Notes under the pieces: model-generated | Told to the model about the DNA's origin: nothing | Seen by the model: the letters and a program-made list of their open reading frames with translations, nothing else | Databases searched by the model: none | Origin: Molanna angustata | Taxonomy: Eukaryota > Arthropoda > Insecta > Trichoptera > Molannidae | Assembly (NCBI GenBank): GCA_963576475.1 | Contig: OY754967.1 | Coordinates: 26,052,651 to 26,116,650 of the forward strand | Reading direction: 5' to 3' | Length of the DNA stretch: 64,000 nt | Part shown: positions 43,855 to 56,344 of the stretch, piece by piece | Numbering within the stretch: the first letter of the stretch is position 1 | How the letters are laid out: every line of letters starts with the position of its first letter | Translations under genes and position numbers: made by a program

Positions 43855-45443
43855 AAATAGTTATAAAACAAAAAGTATATTAATGTGACAATATTTAATA
43901 TGTAAGGATCCCACTGAACAAACAGCATCAACATAGATTTAAAAAATATATCAACATAGATTTAAAAAAATTCAATTTTTTTATGAAACCTTATATTAAT
44001 TATCATTTATTTTGTTTTATTTCTTCTTAAAAATTTACAACTATATATTGTGACACTTTTAACGGCATTTTGATTTTATTTTTTTATTTTTGTAATTTAT
44101 TGTATTGATTTTATTTTATTGTCAGTTGATCGCCATGCAATTAAAATAATATGCAATAAACTCATAATTGTCAGAATAATATCTAAGATAAATTAATTAT
44201 CATATATTTTCCTCATCTAACCTTCAATCATACTATTCCTACTAAATTATTAAATATGAAGTTATAGAAATACACTTTCAATTTTATTTAATTTTCACCA
44301 TGATTGACCACAGACACATTATTCGTTCGTCAATACCGGAATAATAATAATAATGAAGTAAGTCTGAAGAAAATAATTTATTACTCTCCATTATGAAATA
44401 TTCAATGTTTCATCATCATAATTCTGTTACATAATTCATTTTGTGAAGATAAAGAAAGGGTTTCCTTTATTATTTCTTTCATTCGGAACAATATACCTAC
44501 ACATATCTTTTGTTAGCACTTCGATGTGATACGAAAGTCGATATGTGTCTCAAACTAATGTTAAGATATCTATACTTATTATTTTGTTCTTTTTTTCAAT
44601 TAATAATTCGGCCTTTGTGAATAATTCGACTCTTAAGCATAAAAAGCAATCTTAAATATATATTAATAAAGATAAATCTTGTGTTTTGAAAATATGTGAG
44701 GCTTTGAACATCGCAAGATTGAGAAAACTGAGAATTGAACTCATTATGTCTCATTTTCAAAAACTATTTTTTACTAAAAATCACTTTGTTTTAACCACGT
44801 AATTGAGCTAATTGGTACAATTTCCATCCATCATTCTAACTTCAGTTTTCCTTCATCCTGATGAAAAAGCGGTTGCTTTTCGGAAATCTTTCACATCAAA
44901 TAGTCTGGGTTTCGAATCCACACATGAGAACCAAAAATACAGAGCACTCTGTAACGTGACGTATACAACATTTCAATTTATGGAAGTGTCGCCATTATTG
45001 GCAATCGTTAGATTTAGCCGGTTTTACTATTAATATCCTTGCAGTAAATATAACAAGGGAATCCGAACCCAGCCGGGAAATAACCGTAGCCGTGTGGAAG
45101 GCCACTAAGGAAAGTGGTATGACGATAGGATTATGCTCAATGCGGCGTAACCGTTTCCGAGCGATTCAGCATTCCAGAGCTCAGGTAAATAAATATTATG
45201 TAAATGCCTCACCTCCCACACCCTTCATGCTAACCACTAAAAATACTCACTTCTTTGTCCCAACGGGTTTACATATACTATGTATACTCACGACTTATTT
45301 TCATACCGAATTATGGTGATTTCCGATAATCTAATGCCATATTTAAGTACCTCCTCTAAATTCACAAGAGAAAATATTATTTTGTTAAATAAATACCTAC
45401 TATAATTGATTAACAAAAATTGGAATATCACTGTAGTTTATTA
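43855..45443. other. Mostly AT-rich DNA with a GC-richer patch
   Basis: The patch at about 45055-45190 contains CCGAACCCAGCCGGGAAATA and GCGGCGTAACCG and ends at a CAG|GTAAAT that could be a splice donor. A GGGTTTCGAATCC at about 44907 resembles a B box. Neither could be assigned to a family. Confidence 0.35.
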
Positions 45444-45920
45444 CTAGTTGCATGTAACACATGAGATCCAACTGTCGATGCAATAATGTGTATGTTTTTT
45501 ATAGAAAATTTAATTATCTAGTTGGGGTGTTTCGGTGTTGATATTTAAAAAATGTAAATAAACAGTTAAACACATAACTTTGTCGTAAAAAGATGTTTGA
45601 GAAACTCTTATGTTGATAACTCCTGACTGGAACGAAAATTAAAAAAATTGTAATTTTCTATAAATTCTGAAATTTTAGGCTCTGTGCATCAAGCGGATCA
45701 AAAGTTATCAGCGACGGACGGACACACAGACAGACACATACAATTTTATACACATACTTTTGCTGCAAAGCTTCAAGTTGGTGTTTTTTGGACTTCAAAG
45801 TTGGATAAACATTGCAAAAACTCCACTACTGCATACAATTCGCTCACTCGGGACTAAGATTAGGTTATACTGTCAATTCATAAAGACAAATTTATTCTTT
45901 TGAACCAATCGACATTTGGA
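45444..45920 (-). mobile_element. Short internally deleted Helitron copy
   Basis: CTAG at 45444 with a conserved 3' hairpin, and the 5' end TCCAAATGTCGATTG at 45920. Segments of the family interior appear in the right order but large parts are missing. The microsatellite is reduced to a few CA/CAGA units at about 45720-45745. Confidence 0.8.
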
Positions 45921-45939
45921 CAAGTATGTTTTTTTTTTA

Positions 45940-46040
45940 CTCTTTTCTTCTATATTATAGTAGAGAGTAACGAAATAACTAACTTTGTAGTATAGAGCTA
46001 AGTGTCCGCCACAACCTACTCGTTTTTTATGATAATTTAA
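45940..46040 (+). repeat. Element-F-like fragment
   Basis: TTTTTTACTCTTTTCTTCTA near the left and GCTAAGTGTCCGCCACAACC at about 46000 are reminiscent of the two ends of the GGCCACAACCCA family brought together by deletion. Confidence 0.4.
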
Positions 46041-47349
46041 TATATAATTATATTGGAATTATAAAAAATTATCTGACGTTTTGAATTTAAAAATATTTCT
46101 AGGCTTTAATTAAAAAAAAACTCGCATGGTAGTGTATGACAATTAAATTCAAGGAATAAAAATAATATAAAAATATTAACATGATTGTATTCTATTACAA
46201 TTAAATTTTAGGAATAAATACAGATTTAATAATAATGTGGCATGGTTGTGTTTGATGACAATTTTATTCAAGGAATAAATAACCGATTTAATATACTAGC
46301 TTGCTTTACAAATACAACTTTAACTTAAAACAGAAAATCTTTTAGGAGTATATTATTGAAATCAAATGTGTGCTCTGGTAAAATTAATTTTATTCACAGA
46401 GTAGGTTTTATTCAAAAACAGAGAATGTTCTTGTGTGGATGCAACAGAGCAAACGAAATTTACTTCAAATCGAAATGCTTTGAATCACCTGAAACGCTGG
46501 ATTAAACAAAACATGTTTTGAACATAATTAAAACGAGACGGGTTTTTACCTTGTTGGTTTCATTATCGGATAAAGAAAATTATTTATGAATAGTTCGTGC
46601 ATTGGAAATGAAAATATAAGAATCCAACGGAGCGCAAACGAGCTATTGTTTTTTTTTTGCACTATGCAAATATAATTGTTATTTTCTTTGTAGACGTGAT
46701 TAGAAATAAATTACTTAATAAAAACACGTAGGTACAAAGAATGTCTGTATGATTATATTCCAAAATTACGTACATAAAATAACTGTTTAGTCTTTTCTTA
46801 TCCACGATTTTTCAAACGATTTTATTAGTTGAATATCAAATCAAACAATATGAAAATTGCAATATAAATTCAAACAATTAAAAATCTTTTGGAAATTTGT
46901 AATAACTTTCTTATACAATATAGACCCGTGATTTGCGAAAGTAATTTGCTATATTTGGTGTAATTTTACAAATTATCCAATTCAGTCTTCCAATTTTCCA
47001 TTCAGTACAGTAATTTTATCGGTGTCTCAAATCATTTTGGCTTCAAAAACAATCTAATGAAAGAGAAAAGTTTTAATATGAAATGATCAAAAGAATCCGG
47101 CCGTCTCATATATTCTTAACATAAGATATTCGATTTTCGTCCGTTAAACGAAAAACTTTCTACAGAATATCATCATAGTTTCTTGAAAGCTTTTCAGAAC
47201 TCAAAAATAAAAATATACAAAATATATATATTAAGACGATTAAGTAAATATTTTTTTTTAAAGTCACAAGGCATTACTATCATTTTTTGAATATTTTTTT
47301 TTTCTTACCATTTAAAAAAAAAACAACCGTCTGTGACTCGCTTTAGTGC
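46041..47349. other. AT-rich DNA with local repeats, no gene
   Basis: At 46125-46300 the GCATGGT...GATGACAATT...TCAAGGAATAAA segment is repeated about three times with a 60- to 75-bp spacing. Otherwise nothing was recognised. Confidence 0.45.
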
Positions 47350-48390
47350 TTTTTACTCCTCACTAACCCAAGGGTATAAAGTGGGGAGTTACGATTTCGC
47401 AATTTTTAAGGGTATTTTTTTAGTGCAGATTATCAACTAATATCATGCTGAAGATATCATTGAAGAATAAGTCTCGCATGGGCGGCCTTTGGGAAACCCG
47501 ATAACACCTTTCGTAGCCCCGTACCGAATTCCCTGAAGTCAATGGTATTTGAGCAGTGCATTCTGCCAGTATTCACTTATGGCATGGAAACAACGACCTT
47601 AACCAAATTTTCTGTCAACAAGCTGAGTGAAGCACAAAGAAAAATGGAAAGAATAATGTCGGCCATAAAACTAGAAGACCGGAAGAGGAATGACCAAACT
47701 GTTCGATGTGGTTGTGAGAATAGTCATGCAGAAGTAGAGATGGGCAGGACACATATCAAGAATGACCGACAATAGATGGACGAAAAGACTGGTGGAGTGG
47801 AGACCGAGAGGCGACAAGAGACCACAAGGGCGACCACCTAACAGATGGATGGACCACATTAAAAGATTTGTTGGACCACAGTGGATGGGAGTCGCACAGG
47901 AACGGGAGGAGTGGAGAAGCTGATGATGATGATGATGATCATGGTGAGATTGTATTCTGAAAGTTTCATCAAAATGTATCTGTGTGTATGTGCTATGTGC
48001 TGTGTGCTATATACGGCGTGTTTATTTTACTCTATCGATTATAGATTAAAGAACTCATTCGTTTCTTTTCAAATTATGCAAATATGTATATATAATACTC
48101 GATTAGATCCCGTTAGATTATGAACGATATCTGAATGGTGCTTCTCATTTTTTCTAACTGTCAAATATTTAAAAGTAACCCCAACCTCAGAAAACTTAAA
48201 AATTGAAATTTTTATTTTCAAATTGGTAAAAAGGCACAACACTTTCATAAAATGGCATTGAAGAGTTATCAAGTTTTCATAATAAAATATTTTATTAAAA
48301 AAATATATAACAAATTCATTTCATGAAAATGCTGAAAATTTTCCATACAAAATTTGAATACTTTATAGAATGACTTGTTAGTGAGGAGTT
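47350..48390 (+). mobile_element. Element F, copy 2, interrupted by a LINE
   Basis: The ends are perfect 13-bp inverted repeats, ACTCCTCACTAAC at 47354-47366 and GTTAGTGAGGAGT at 48377-48389. Without the LINE at 47452-47937 the element is about 550 bp and colinear with 20168-20717. AGTTTAGCGTTGGCCACAAC follows the right end. The superfamily is unknown and no transposase is present. Confidence 0.72.
47452..47937 (+). pseudogene. 5'-truncated LINE nested in element F
   Basis: The frame at 47542-47775 reads QCILPVFTYGMETTTLTKFS, then LSEAQRKMERIMSAIKLEDR, typical of RTE-like LINE C-termini. After a frame change a WRPRGDKRPQGRPPNRWMDH-like stretch follows, ending in WMGVAQEREEWRS before (GATGAT)n. 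Direct repeats ATCATGCTGA (47442-47451) and ATCATGGTGA (47938-47947) flank the insertion. It is a dead-on-arrival 3' fragment. Confidence 0.82.
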
Positions 48391-48420
48391 TAGCGTTGGC
48401 CACAACCCACTCTTTTTAAT

Positions 48421-49380
48421 AGTACCTATCATTCTATCACACACATTTAAAAATATTTTTTATAATCCAATTTCAAAACTCATTGTATCATAATTTTTTA
48501 GACAGTAAATTGTGGAAAGCCATTTTGACTACATTTGATAAAAAGTATTAAAGTTTGTTAATATTTTTTAGCATCTTGAAATTAATGTAAGATGTTTAAT
48601 ATTAACCTCTTAATTCTTTCAATAAAAATGATCCGAACATTTTCAGAAGAAAATTTTGAAAACCTGGACAATGTTATGCACAAGTTACATCTGAAATGTC
48701 TCGGGGTAACATTTAACGAGAAAAAAAATACATACATTTGAATACAGGTATGAAGATAAAAACAAGAATAACACTCCTAAAAAAACTTTTTGTTAAATGT
48801 AAACAATGATATCTGCCCCAATCGCGTTCAATCAGATGAGTTGCCCTTGGAGTATACACTCATTTTGTCATTGACTTGTATTTCAATGGCTCGAAACATT
48901 TTCAAAATGGCGTCCATTTTTCGTCGCCCACCTCTGACATTAGCCTCCTGCTTGCTCTTCTTTTATTTTTTTTTTCTTTCTTTTGTCTACTCCCTTCAAA
49001 TTAAACATGACTGCGAAATGAGAATGAATGTTAGACGACGCCGCGAGCACAATTAAAAGAACTTGTGTATCTTTTGTATACAAATAAGTAGATCCCGTTT
49101 AAAAATAACGAAAACGATAATAAAATGAAACTGCACTTTGGAAAAAAAATAACATTCAAAGGTTACTCTCTGTTTTATTTAAATATGTTGAATTCATTCT
49201 AGTTAAGAATTTCTCAAGATCGTTTGTTTCTTCTTTGAAATGAAATATTCTTTAGAGGCTAAATTAAAATTGAGTCATAATTTGAAAATAAACATTAAAT
49301 AATAAAAATGACATCAATGTTTATTTAGAGGTTCCATAAAAAACATTGCAGAAGTTGAAATCCTTTCTCTATTTATCTAT
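48421..49380. other. Mostly unique DNA, no gene recognised
   Basis: A GC-richer patch at about 48800-48960 has an 88-codon frame without any recognisable domain. Confidence 0.4.
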
Positions 49381-49655
49381 GTATTTATTTATTTATTTGA
49401 AACTTCTTTTACATATGATTAGTACACTGGCGGGCTTATTGCCTAATGGCAATTTCTTCCAACCAACCAGAGTAAATGTTAAATATACAAAACAATGTGT
49501 ACTATGGCAATAAGTTAATCATATTACAAAATAAATAAAGATATCAGAAGAAAAATAAAAAAAACAAAGAAGATAGCATATCAGAACAATTCATAGCAAT
49601 GATAGGAAAACTAAAGGATAAGGAAAGGAAGAGGAGAGGAAGATGTAATCAGGTG
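49381..49655 (-). mobile_element. LINE-type 3' tail with (AAAT)n end
   Basis: On the minus strand the segment GGAAGAAATTGCCATTAGGC...AATAAGCCCGCCAGTG leads to an (AAATA)n end at the left. The right part, with TAAAGGATAAGGAAAGGAAG, is shared with 51640-51815. No coding part remains. Confidence 0.6.
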
Positions 49656-49794
49656 TTGTCAGATTTATGCAAGTTACGTCAATATTTTTCGTCTATACTC
49701 ATATAAACTCATGTATGTTTAAAAATGAATGATTAGTTATATTAATTGTGTACCTAATGTTGACGCGGCTATGAAATTAAAGATAATGTGGACT

Positions 49795-50115
49795 GTATTT
49801 TTTGGTGCGGGTGATTAGTTGCAACCACCGCAAGGCCAAGGAAGGATATATATGGAAACTCACCAGATCCTTAGTCCTCTCCCTGGTTGGATAGTAGCAC
49901 TTTATTCACACGCGCGCGGTGATGGCAATTTTATAGCTAGTTTGGATGAACGGTAAAAAAGGTGGAAGAGATGCGGGACAGTCTTTATAAGACGCGGCTT
50001 GAAAGGATACTGAATTATATGGATGTGGGGCGGGCGATGATTGCAACAATTTTGTGTCACTTTATATAGGTAATAAAAATAAAAATGTGACAATTACCCC
50101 AATGAGATATTGGCG
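49795..50115. other. Unclassified GC-richer block with a PBS-like motif
   Basis: The block holds CACACGCGCGCGGTGATGG and GATGTGGGGCGGGCG and ends at TGGCGCCAAC (about 50112), which resembles a retroelement primer-binding site. It could be an LTR with its junction, but no partner LTR was found in the window. Confidence 0.3.
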
Positions 50116-50797
50116 CCAACAATGTACGTGTAGGTAATATTGATAAGACCTAATATTGATAAGATATATAAATTATGTACCTACCTAATATGTATAATAT
50201 TATATAAAATGTTAAGAAATTAACTAACAAAAAAATCACAGACCATTTCAATTTTATTTAGTTAACCTACCAGTTAAGCGATAAATATTGGATTTCAAAA
50301 TTACGTTTTAACAATTTTGGAACAATGCTAGTGAATTTCATTGAATGGTATTGTTTTTAATCGAAGCGAATACCTAATTCTGCTTCAAGAAGTGATAGAA
50401 ATTTTAAATATTTCGTTATTGGTTATAATATTTGAAAGACTGCACTAGGAGACTGTATAGCTGTATAAGAAAGTATAGCTATGTTTTAATCGTTGCAATA
50501 TGTTTAAAGTTATTTAAGAAATTGACTAAGAACCGTGAAGATATAATAAATAGTTTTAATATTGGCTGAAACCTTTCTCGGCAGGTCACTGTAAAATTGA
50601 AGCAATACTTTATACTTTACTGCAGAGGACGGCAAACTTTTGAGAATTATTTTGCTAACGGGCAATTGAATTGTTGATGGTTATAAATTATGTTTTATAA
50701 TCATTTATACGAGCACTTATGCAATCACCTACTAATTTAGTCATCACTTGTGTATGATAGGTGATAGGTAATTAACTCATAAGCTTCATACATAGTA
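50116..50797. other. AT-rich DNA, nothing recognised
   Basis: No repeat match or coding sequence was recognised. Confidence 0.4.
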
Positions 50798-51628
<831 letters not shown>

Positions 51629-51815
51629 ATTTTTTTATTTGTATACTGGCGCAATACAATATGGACTATGGCAATAAGGTAAAAAGATTAAAGAAGAAAT
51701 GTAAATAAGAAAAGGACAAAAAAGATTGAATATAAGAACAATTCATAGGAATATTAGAAAAACAAAAGGATAATGAGAGGAAATGATTGGGAAGAAAAAA
51801 TCTGGTATTATCAGA
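51629..51815 (-). mobile_element. LINE-type 3' tail, second copy
   Basis: It matches 49480-49655 (TATGGCAATAAG, GAACAATTCATAG, AAAGGATAA segments) and carries the tetranucleotide tail to its left. Confidence 0.6.
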
Positions 51816-52655
51816 GAGATATTTTTGCTTTAGCGTATGTAGTTATGTATGTAGCGTATGTAGAAGACATTTAATTCTTTATTGTTGGAAAATTTCTTAA
51901 ACGAATTTTTTAGAACCCATTTTTACTGTATAGATATTATCGAATAAAAAAATGTGAATCAATTTTGAAATATTTCTATGAATAAATGAATAAAAAAATC
52001 ATCTTCAATCAAAAAATCAATCAAGTTTGAAAAAAAAATATCATTTATGTAGATGACATCAAATTTCAGAGTAGGAATAGTAATGAACTTTTATTAGAAA
52101 CAAACATCCTTATACTCATATTTTTTTATGTTAATAATTGAAATTGTTTGTGTGAATGATGATATTTCTTGAACTCTGTTATTAAGGTATATATTTCAAC
52201 TCACCTTTTTTTATTTCAATCTAACGGTGTTATTCTGTCAACGATAGTATTTAAAAAAACCAAATGTTGCTCATTCCTGCCCCAGCGTCTTGTGACTTAA
52301 CTGTCTAGTCATTCTTACTTCGGTAATGAGCTAAGACTCAAATTTATCGCTAGTAACTTTTACTTAGAACATATTTTATAAAACTTACCTTTTAAATTTA
52401 CATACTAGTGCACAACATTACCCCTTGGAGTGGCAATAAAGATGTATGCAATTTCTAAGAAAATTATTATATGGATAGCTTCACTTTTCGCTTTTTTAAT
52501 AAAAATATTGCCCTCAGGGAATTATGGTTATTCATAGCGTAGGTATATGTGTGTTTTTTTTAATTTTGACATTACTTTCACAGTATAGGTATTATTGGGC
52601 GAACAATTTTAGAAGGAAAACTCGATTTTCCTAAAAAGATTGAATTGTTACCAAT
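51816..52655. other. AT-rich DNA, nothing recognised
   Basis: No repeat match or coding sequence was recognised. Confidence 0.4.
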
Positions 52656-52659
52656 AAAT

Positions 52660-52965
52660 TGCATCTCAACTAATATTAAAATATATTCTATTGAAAGAAT
52701 GAATAATGAACGACTGACTAAAACAATACATGGGTGTAACAGATGTAGATATTAGCAGGAGCCGTCTCTTAAAGGGATGGCATGACCATGTGAATGATAT
52801 TTTGAGAGAAGGAAACATAAGAAGCTTTAACAATCGAAGAGCATGTATGAGACGATGCATGGATGTAAAGGAAACCATGAATGTGTGAAAAACTAGAGGA
52901 GTATGGCGCTCTTTTATATGCTTACCCTATAAAGGACATGGCGCGATGGTATGTACATATGTAAC
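52660..52965 (+). pseudogene. LINE 3'-end remnant, family L4, copy 2
   Basis: In shifting frames it reads DISRSRLLKGWHDHVNDILR, then NNRRACMRRCMDVKETMNVW and a RGVWRSF-like stretch, typical of a LINE C-terminus. It is colinear with 27440-27880 on the other strand. Confidence 0.68.
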
Positions 52966-52976
52966 ATACATCAAAA

Positions 52977-53765
52977 AATAATAATATAATAATATAATAA
53001 TAATGAAAGCAAAGCATAAGGCAATAATATATTTATTTTTATAGAATACAACAGCAATACAATAAAGATTTATACAAATATACAGAGATAATTTTTATGT
53101 TGCCAATTATAGTATTCTAAAAATATATTAAGTACATACACATTTATTAACAATTATGAAAACAGGATGGGAAAGGAGAGAGAGGTAGGGAGGGGAGTGG
53201 GGGGAAGCATAGACCACTTGAAACTCATATTATGATTTACCTCACGTGTCTCAATGTATGAATAATAATAAATTAAAATTAAGTTAAAGGGGCACAATTA
53301 AAAAGTTAAAGATGTGTACAACAAAACAGCACAGATTAAATATCCGACAAATTCACAACTTTTTTTTGAATACATAAAAACTTGAAGCAAACATAACCAA
53401 TTCCAGATCCTCAAACAATTTCTATTGTACCCAGTACAAGCTCTATTAATATAAGAATTTAGCATATAGTTAGTTTTAGAAGATTCTATGTAAAAGATAG
53501 ACGGGTTTCTATTTCTTCTAAGTGGACAGTGAAAACGAAGTGAGCTTAGAAGGGGTGTGCTGTCGACCAGACCGTTAATGATTTTACATAGAAAACAAAT
53601 ATCTTGGATTGATCTGCGTGTCTCCAGTAGTTTTGTGTTGTGGTGTTTTAGAGCTTGAAGATAGTTATAGAAATGTAATGTATAACGAAAATTTAATTGC
53701 TTAGTATATTTTTTTTGAAGATTTTCTATTGCGTTAATATGTGTTTCATAGTTTGGATTCATCGT
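52977..53765 (-). pseudogene. LINE C-terminus (Jockey/CR1-like) with 3' UTR
   Basis: The 154-codon frame at 53298-53762 contains a RRSIQDICFLCKIINGLVDS segment followed by LRFHCPLRRNRNPSIFY, the usual C-terminal helix-rich end of Jockey/CR1-like reverse transcriptases. About 290 bp of 3' UTR with a purine/pyrimidine-biased block (53160-53212) and a (TTA)n tail follow at the left. No polymerase motif remains. Confidence 0.72.
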
Positions 53766-54600
53766 TTGTTATTAAAAAGGGCTCTGTGCATCTCCCTGTT
53801 ACCCAATACCAACATTAAAAAATTCTATACTTGAGGAATACTCGTTACATAGACGTTGCATGCGAACGAGCGCCGAATTTTGCTGTGCGTTTATACGATA
53901 ATTGTCGCAATAAAAAACACGAGTTGCTCTTGTACTTCTATACATGGATTTTAACTAGTTGTAAGAACTTAGGATTGTCAATATCATTAGTTAATATTTT
54001 TAAAAGATTCATAAATTCATTTTTTTCTGAATTATATAATATTCGTGGTCTCTATCACTCACAACTATTTTCATACACTTCATATAAATAACAATAGCAT
54101 ATTTCATCAACTATGCAATATATCGTTAGTAAAAAATATAATTGTAGATATTTCTCCAACATAGACTGACCCCATATGATAAAGGACGATATTACATTTG
54201 GGATGTTCTTGCTATGGTACAAAGCTCCTCCTAATCCCGGTGATTAATCTCACACATTAATTATTTTAGTACGTTACCACAACTTACAGCAATAACTAAG
54301 GAAAGGCATGGCATTATTTAGGTTTTAATATACATTTGAACAACGTGTGCTTTATTAGTACCTGCCTACATTATTATTAGTTCATATGAAACAAAAAAAA
54401 GAAAGCTATATACATACAAGATTCTCTTCTTGTGCCAAACAAATTTAATGACTATTTTACTATAAAATAGATTCAATCAACCCTCTCCGTACAAGAGTGG
54501 AGACTCTATTATACAATATTAATCAAGCAACATTAAGCATGCTTTCAAAATTATTGTGTTATCGTTTGTTTTATTCCTTACTAGCTTTTATGTCCCGCCG
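53766..54600. other. AT-rich DNA, no gene recognised
   Basis: An 86-codon plus-strand frame at 53831-54091 has no recognised motif. Confidence 0.4.
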
Positions 54601-54699
54601 TTGGCCAAGAATGTAATATTGTGATGGAAAAAGCAATCTTTTTTATAATATTGTTACCCAATTATTTTTCAAAATCGGACTATGAAAAGTGGTTTGAAA

Positions 54700-55440
54700 T
54701 ATGATTGAATTTGATTTTAAAATGTTCAAGTGATGGCCACAACCCATTATTTTTTATAAAGTGTGAATGAAGTGCAATATACAAAATTTCTGCACGCATG
54801 GACTATGCGAAATGGTTTTAAATATGACTTTATCAACGTTGTAAAGAGATTGGTTTGGCCACAACCCCCATTTTTAAATATTATCATCGAAATAAATTTT
54901 AATATGTACCTATTGAAAATTTAGTAATTTTGGATGTTGGGATGTGGTTAAAATTTGATTAAACAAATGTACTGAAAATATCTAGTGTTGGTCACATCAT
55001 AATATTCGTTTTTATATTTTTGCATCGAGTGTGCATTATATTTTTGCACAATAAGACTAACAGACTTAAAATTGACACAAAAGTCTACATTAACGAAGAA
55101 GAAGAAGACTTAAACTATGGTAAGTAGTTTTTAATTTGAATATAAACGTTGTGAAGAGTTCAGTAATGGCCACAACCCCCATTCTTTAAATATTGTCAAC
55201 TAAATCAAATACGTAGGTGTTGAAAATTATTCAAAATAGGATGATATGAAAGGTTTAAATTTGATTAAACAAAAGTATTGAAAAGATTCTAGTGCAGGTT
55301 ACATCGTCACATCCCACAATCCATTCGTTTTTACATATGTATTTTCATCAAGTATGCATATCGTTAAAAATATTTCTGCACAATAGACTATTAGACTTAA
55401 AACTAACCCAAAAGTCTAGATAAAAAAGAGAAAGATAAGT
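54700..55440 (+). repeat. Degenerate tandem repeat, about 300-bp period
   Basis: GGCCACAACCC occurs at about 54737, 54872 and 55172. A second block (TGCATCGAGTGTGC / TCATCAAGTATGC, then ATTTTTGCACAATAAGACTA / ATTTCTGCACAATAGACTA) recurs about 320 bp apart. The GGCCACAACCC motif links it to the ends of element-F-like repeats. Confidence 0.6.
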
Positions 55441-56158
55441 ATAAGACTATACGAAATAGTTTGTATAAAAAACTATCCCAATGGTCTACGTAAAATAAGT
55501 TAAAATACATAAAATAGAAGAAAAAGACTATTGGAAATAGATTGTATGAAAAAAAACCAAAAGGTCTTCATAAAAGAAGAAGAAGATTAATCTAGAGGAA
55601 ATAGTTTGTATAAAATTCACCCAAGTTCTACATAAAATAAGAAAACGAAGAAAAAGACTAAAGGAAATAGTTTGTGTAAAAACTGACTACATAAGTAAGA
55701 TCTACATAAAAAAAGATGAATTAGACAATAGGAGTATGTATAAAAGCTCACCCAAAGGTCTACAAAAAAGAAGAAGAATTAGACTATTGGAAATTGTTTG
55801 TATAAAAACTGACCAAAGGTCTACATAAAAGATGATGAATAAGACTATAGGAAATAGTTAATATAAAAACTGATTCAAAGGTCTATATAAAAGAATAATA
55901 ATTAAACTATAGAAAAAGTTTGTATAAAAACTCACCTTTGGTCTACATAAAAGAAAAAGAAATTAATAAGACTATTGGAAATAGTTTGTATTAAAACTCT
56001 CCCAAAAGTCTACGTAAATGAAGAAGAAGAATAATTAGACTATAGGAAATAATTTTTATAAAAACTGACCCAAATGTATACATAAAAGAAGAAGAAGATG
56101 AATTAGACTATAGGAAATAGTTTGTATAAAAACTGTCCTAAAGGTCTACATAAAATTA
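55440..56158 (+). repeat. Tandem array, 60- to 70-bp unit, about 11 copies
   Basis: The unit reads about AGACTATAGGAAATAGTTTG, then a TATAAAAACTGACCCAAAGG segment, then a CTACATAAAAGAAGAAGAAG end. Copies differ by point changes and by the length of the GAA tract. Confidence 0.88.
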
Positions 56159-56169
56159 AGAAAAAGAAA

Positions 56170-56340
56170 AAGACCCGTCGCTTCAGACCCTTCAGTACCT
56201 CCCGTCGCTTCAGACCCTTCAGTACCTCCCGTCGCTTAGACCCTTCAGTACCTCCCGTCCCTTCAAGCCCTTCAGTACCTCCCGTCCCTTCAATTCCTCA
56301 TTACGTCCCTTCCCTTCATTAATTACATCCCGTCTCTTCA
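56170..56340 (+). repeat. 27-bp minisatellite, about 5-6 copies
   Basis: CCCTTCAGTACCTCCCGTCG plus a short CTTCAGA part is repeated, with decay at the right. A Pro/Ser/Arg-rich frame here is an artefact of the repeat. Confidence 0.88.
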
Positions 56341-56344
56341 GTCG

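Noticed and set aside
45055..45190. GC-richer patch with a possible splice donor as an exon
   Set aside because: No acceptor, no reading frame with recognisable content and no partner exon were found.
56122..56322. Pro/Ser/Arg-rich 66-codon frame as a gene
   Set aside because: It is a translation of the 27-bp minisatellite.
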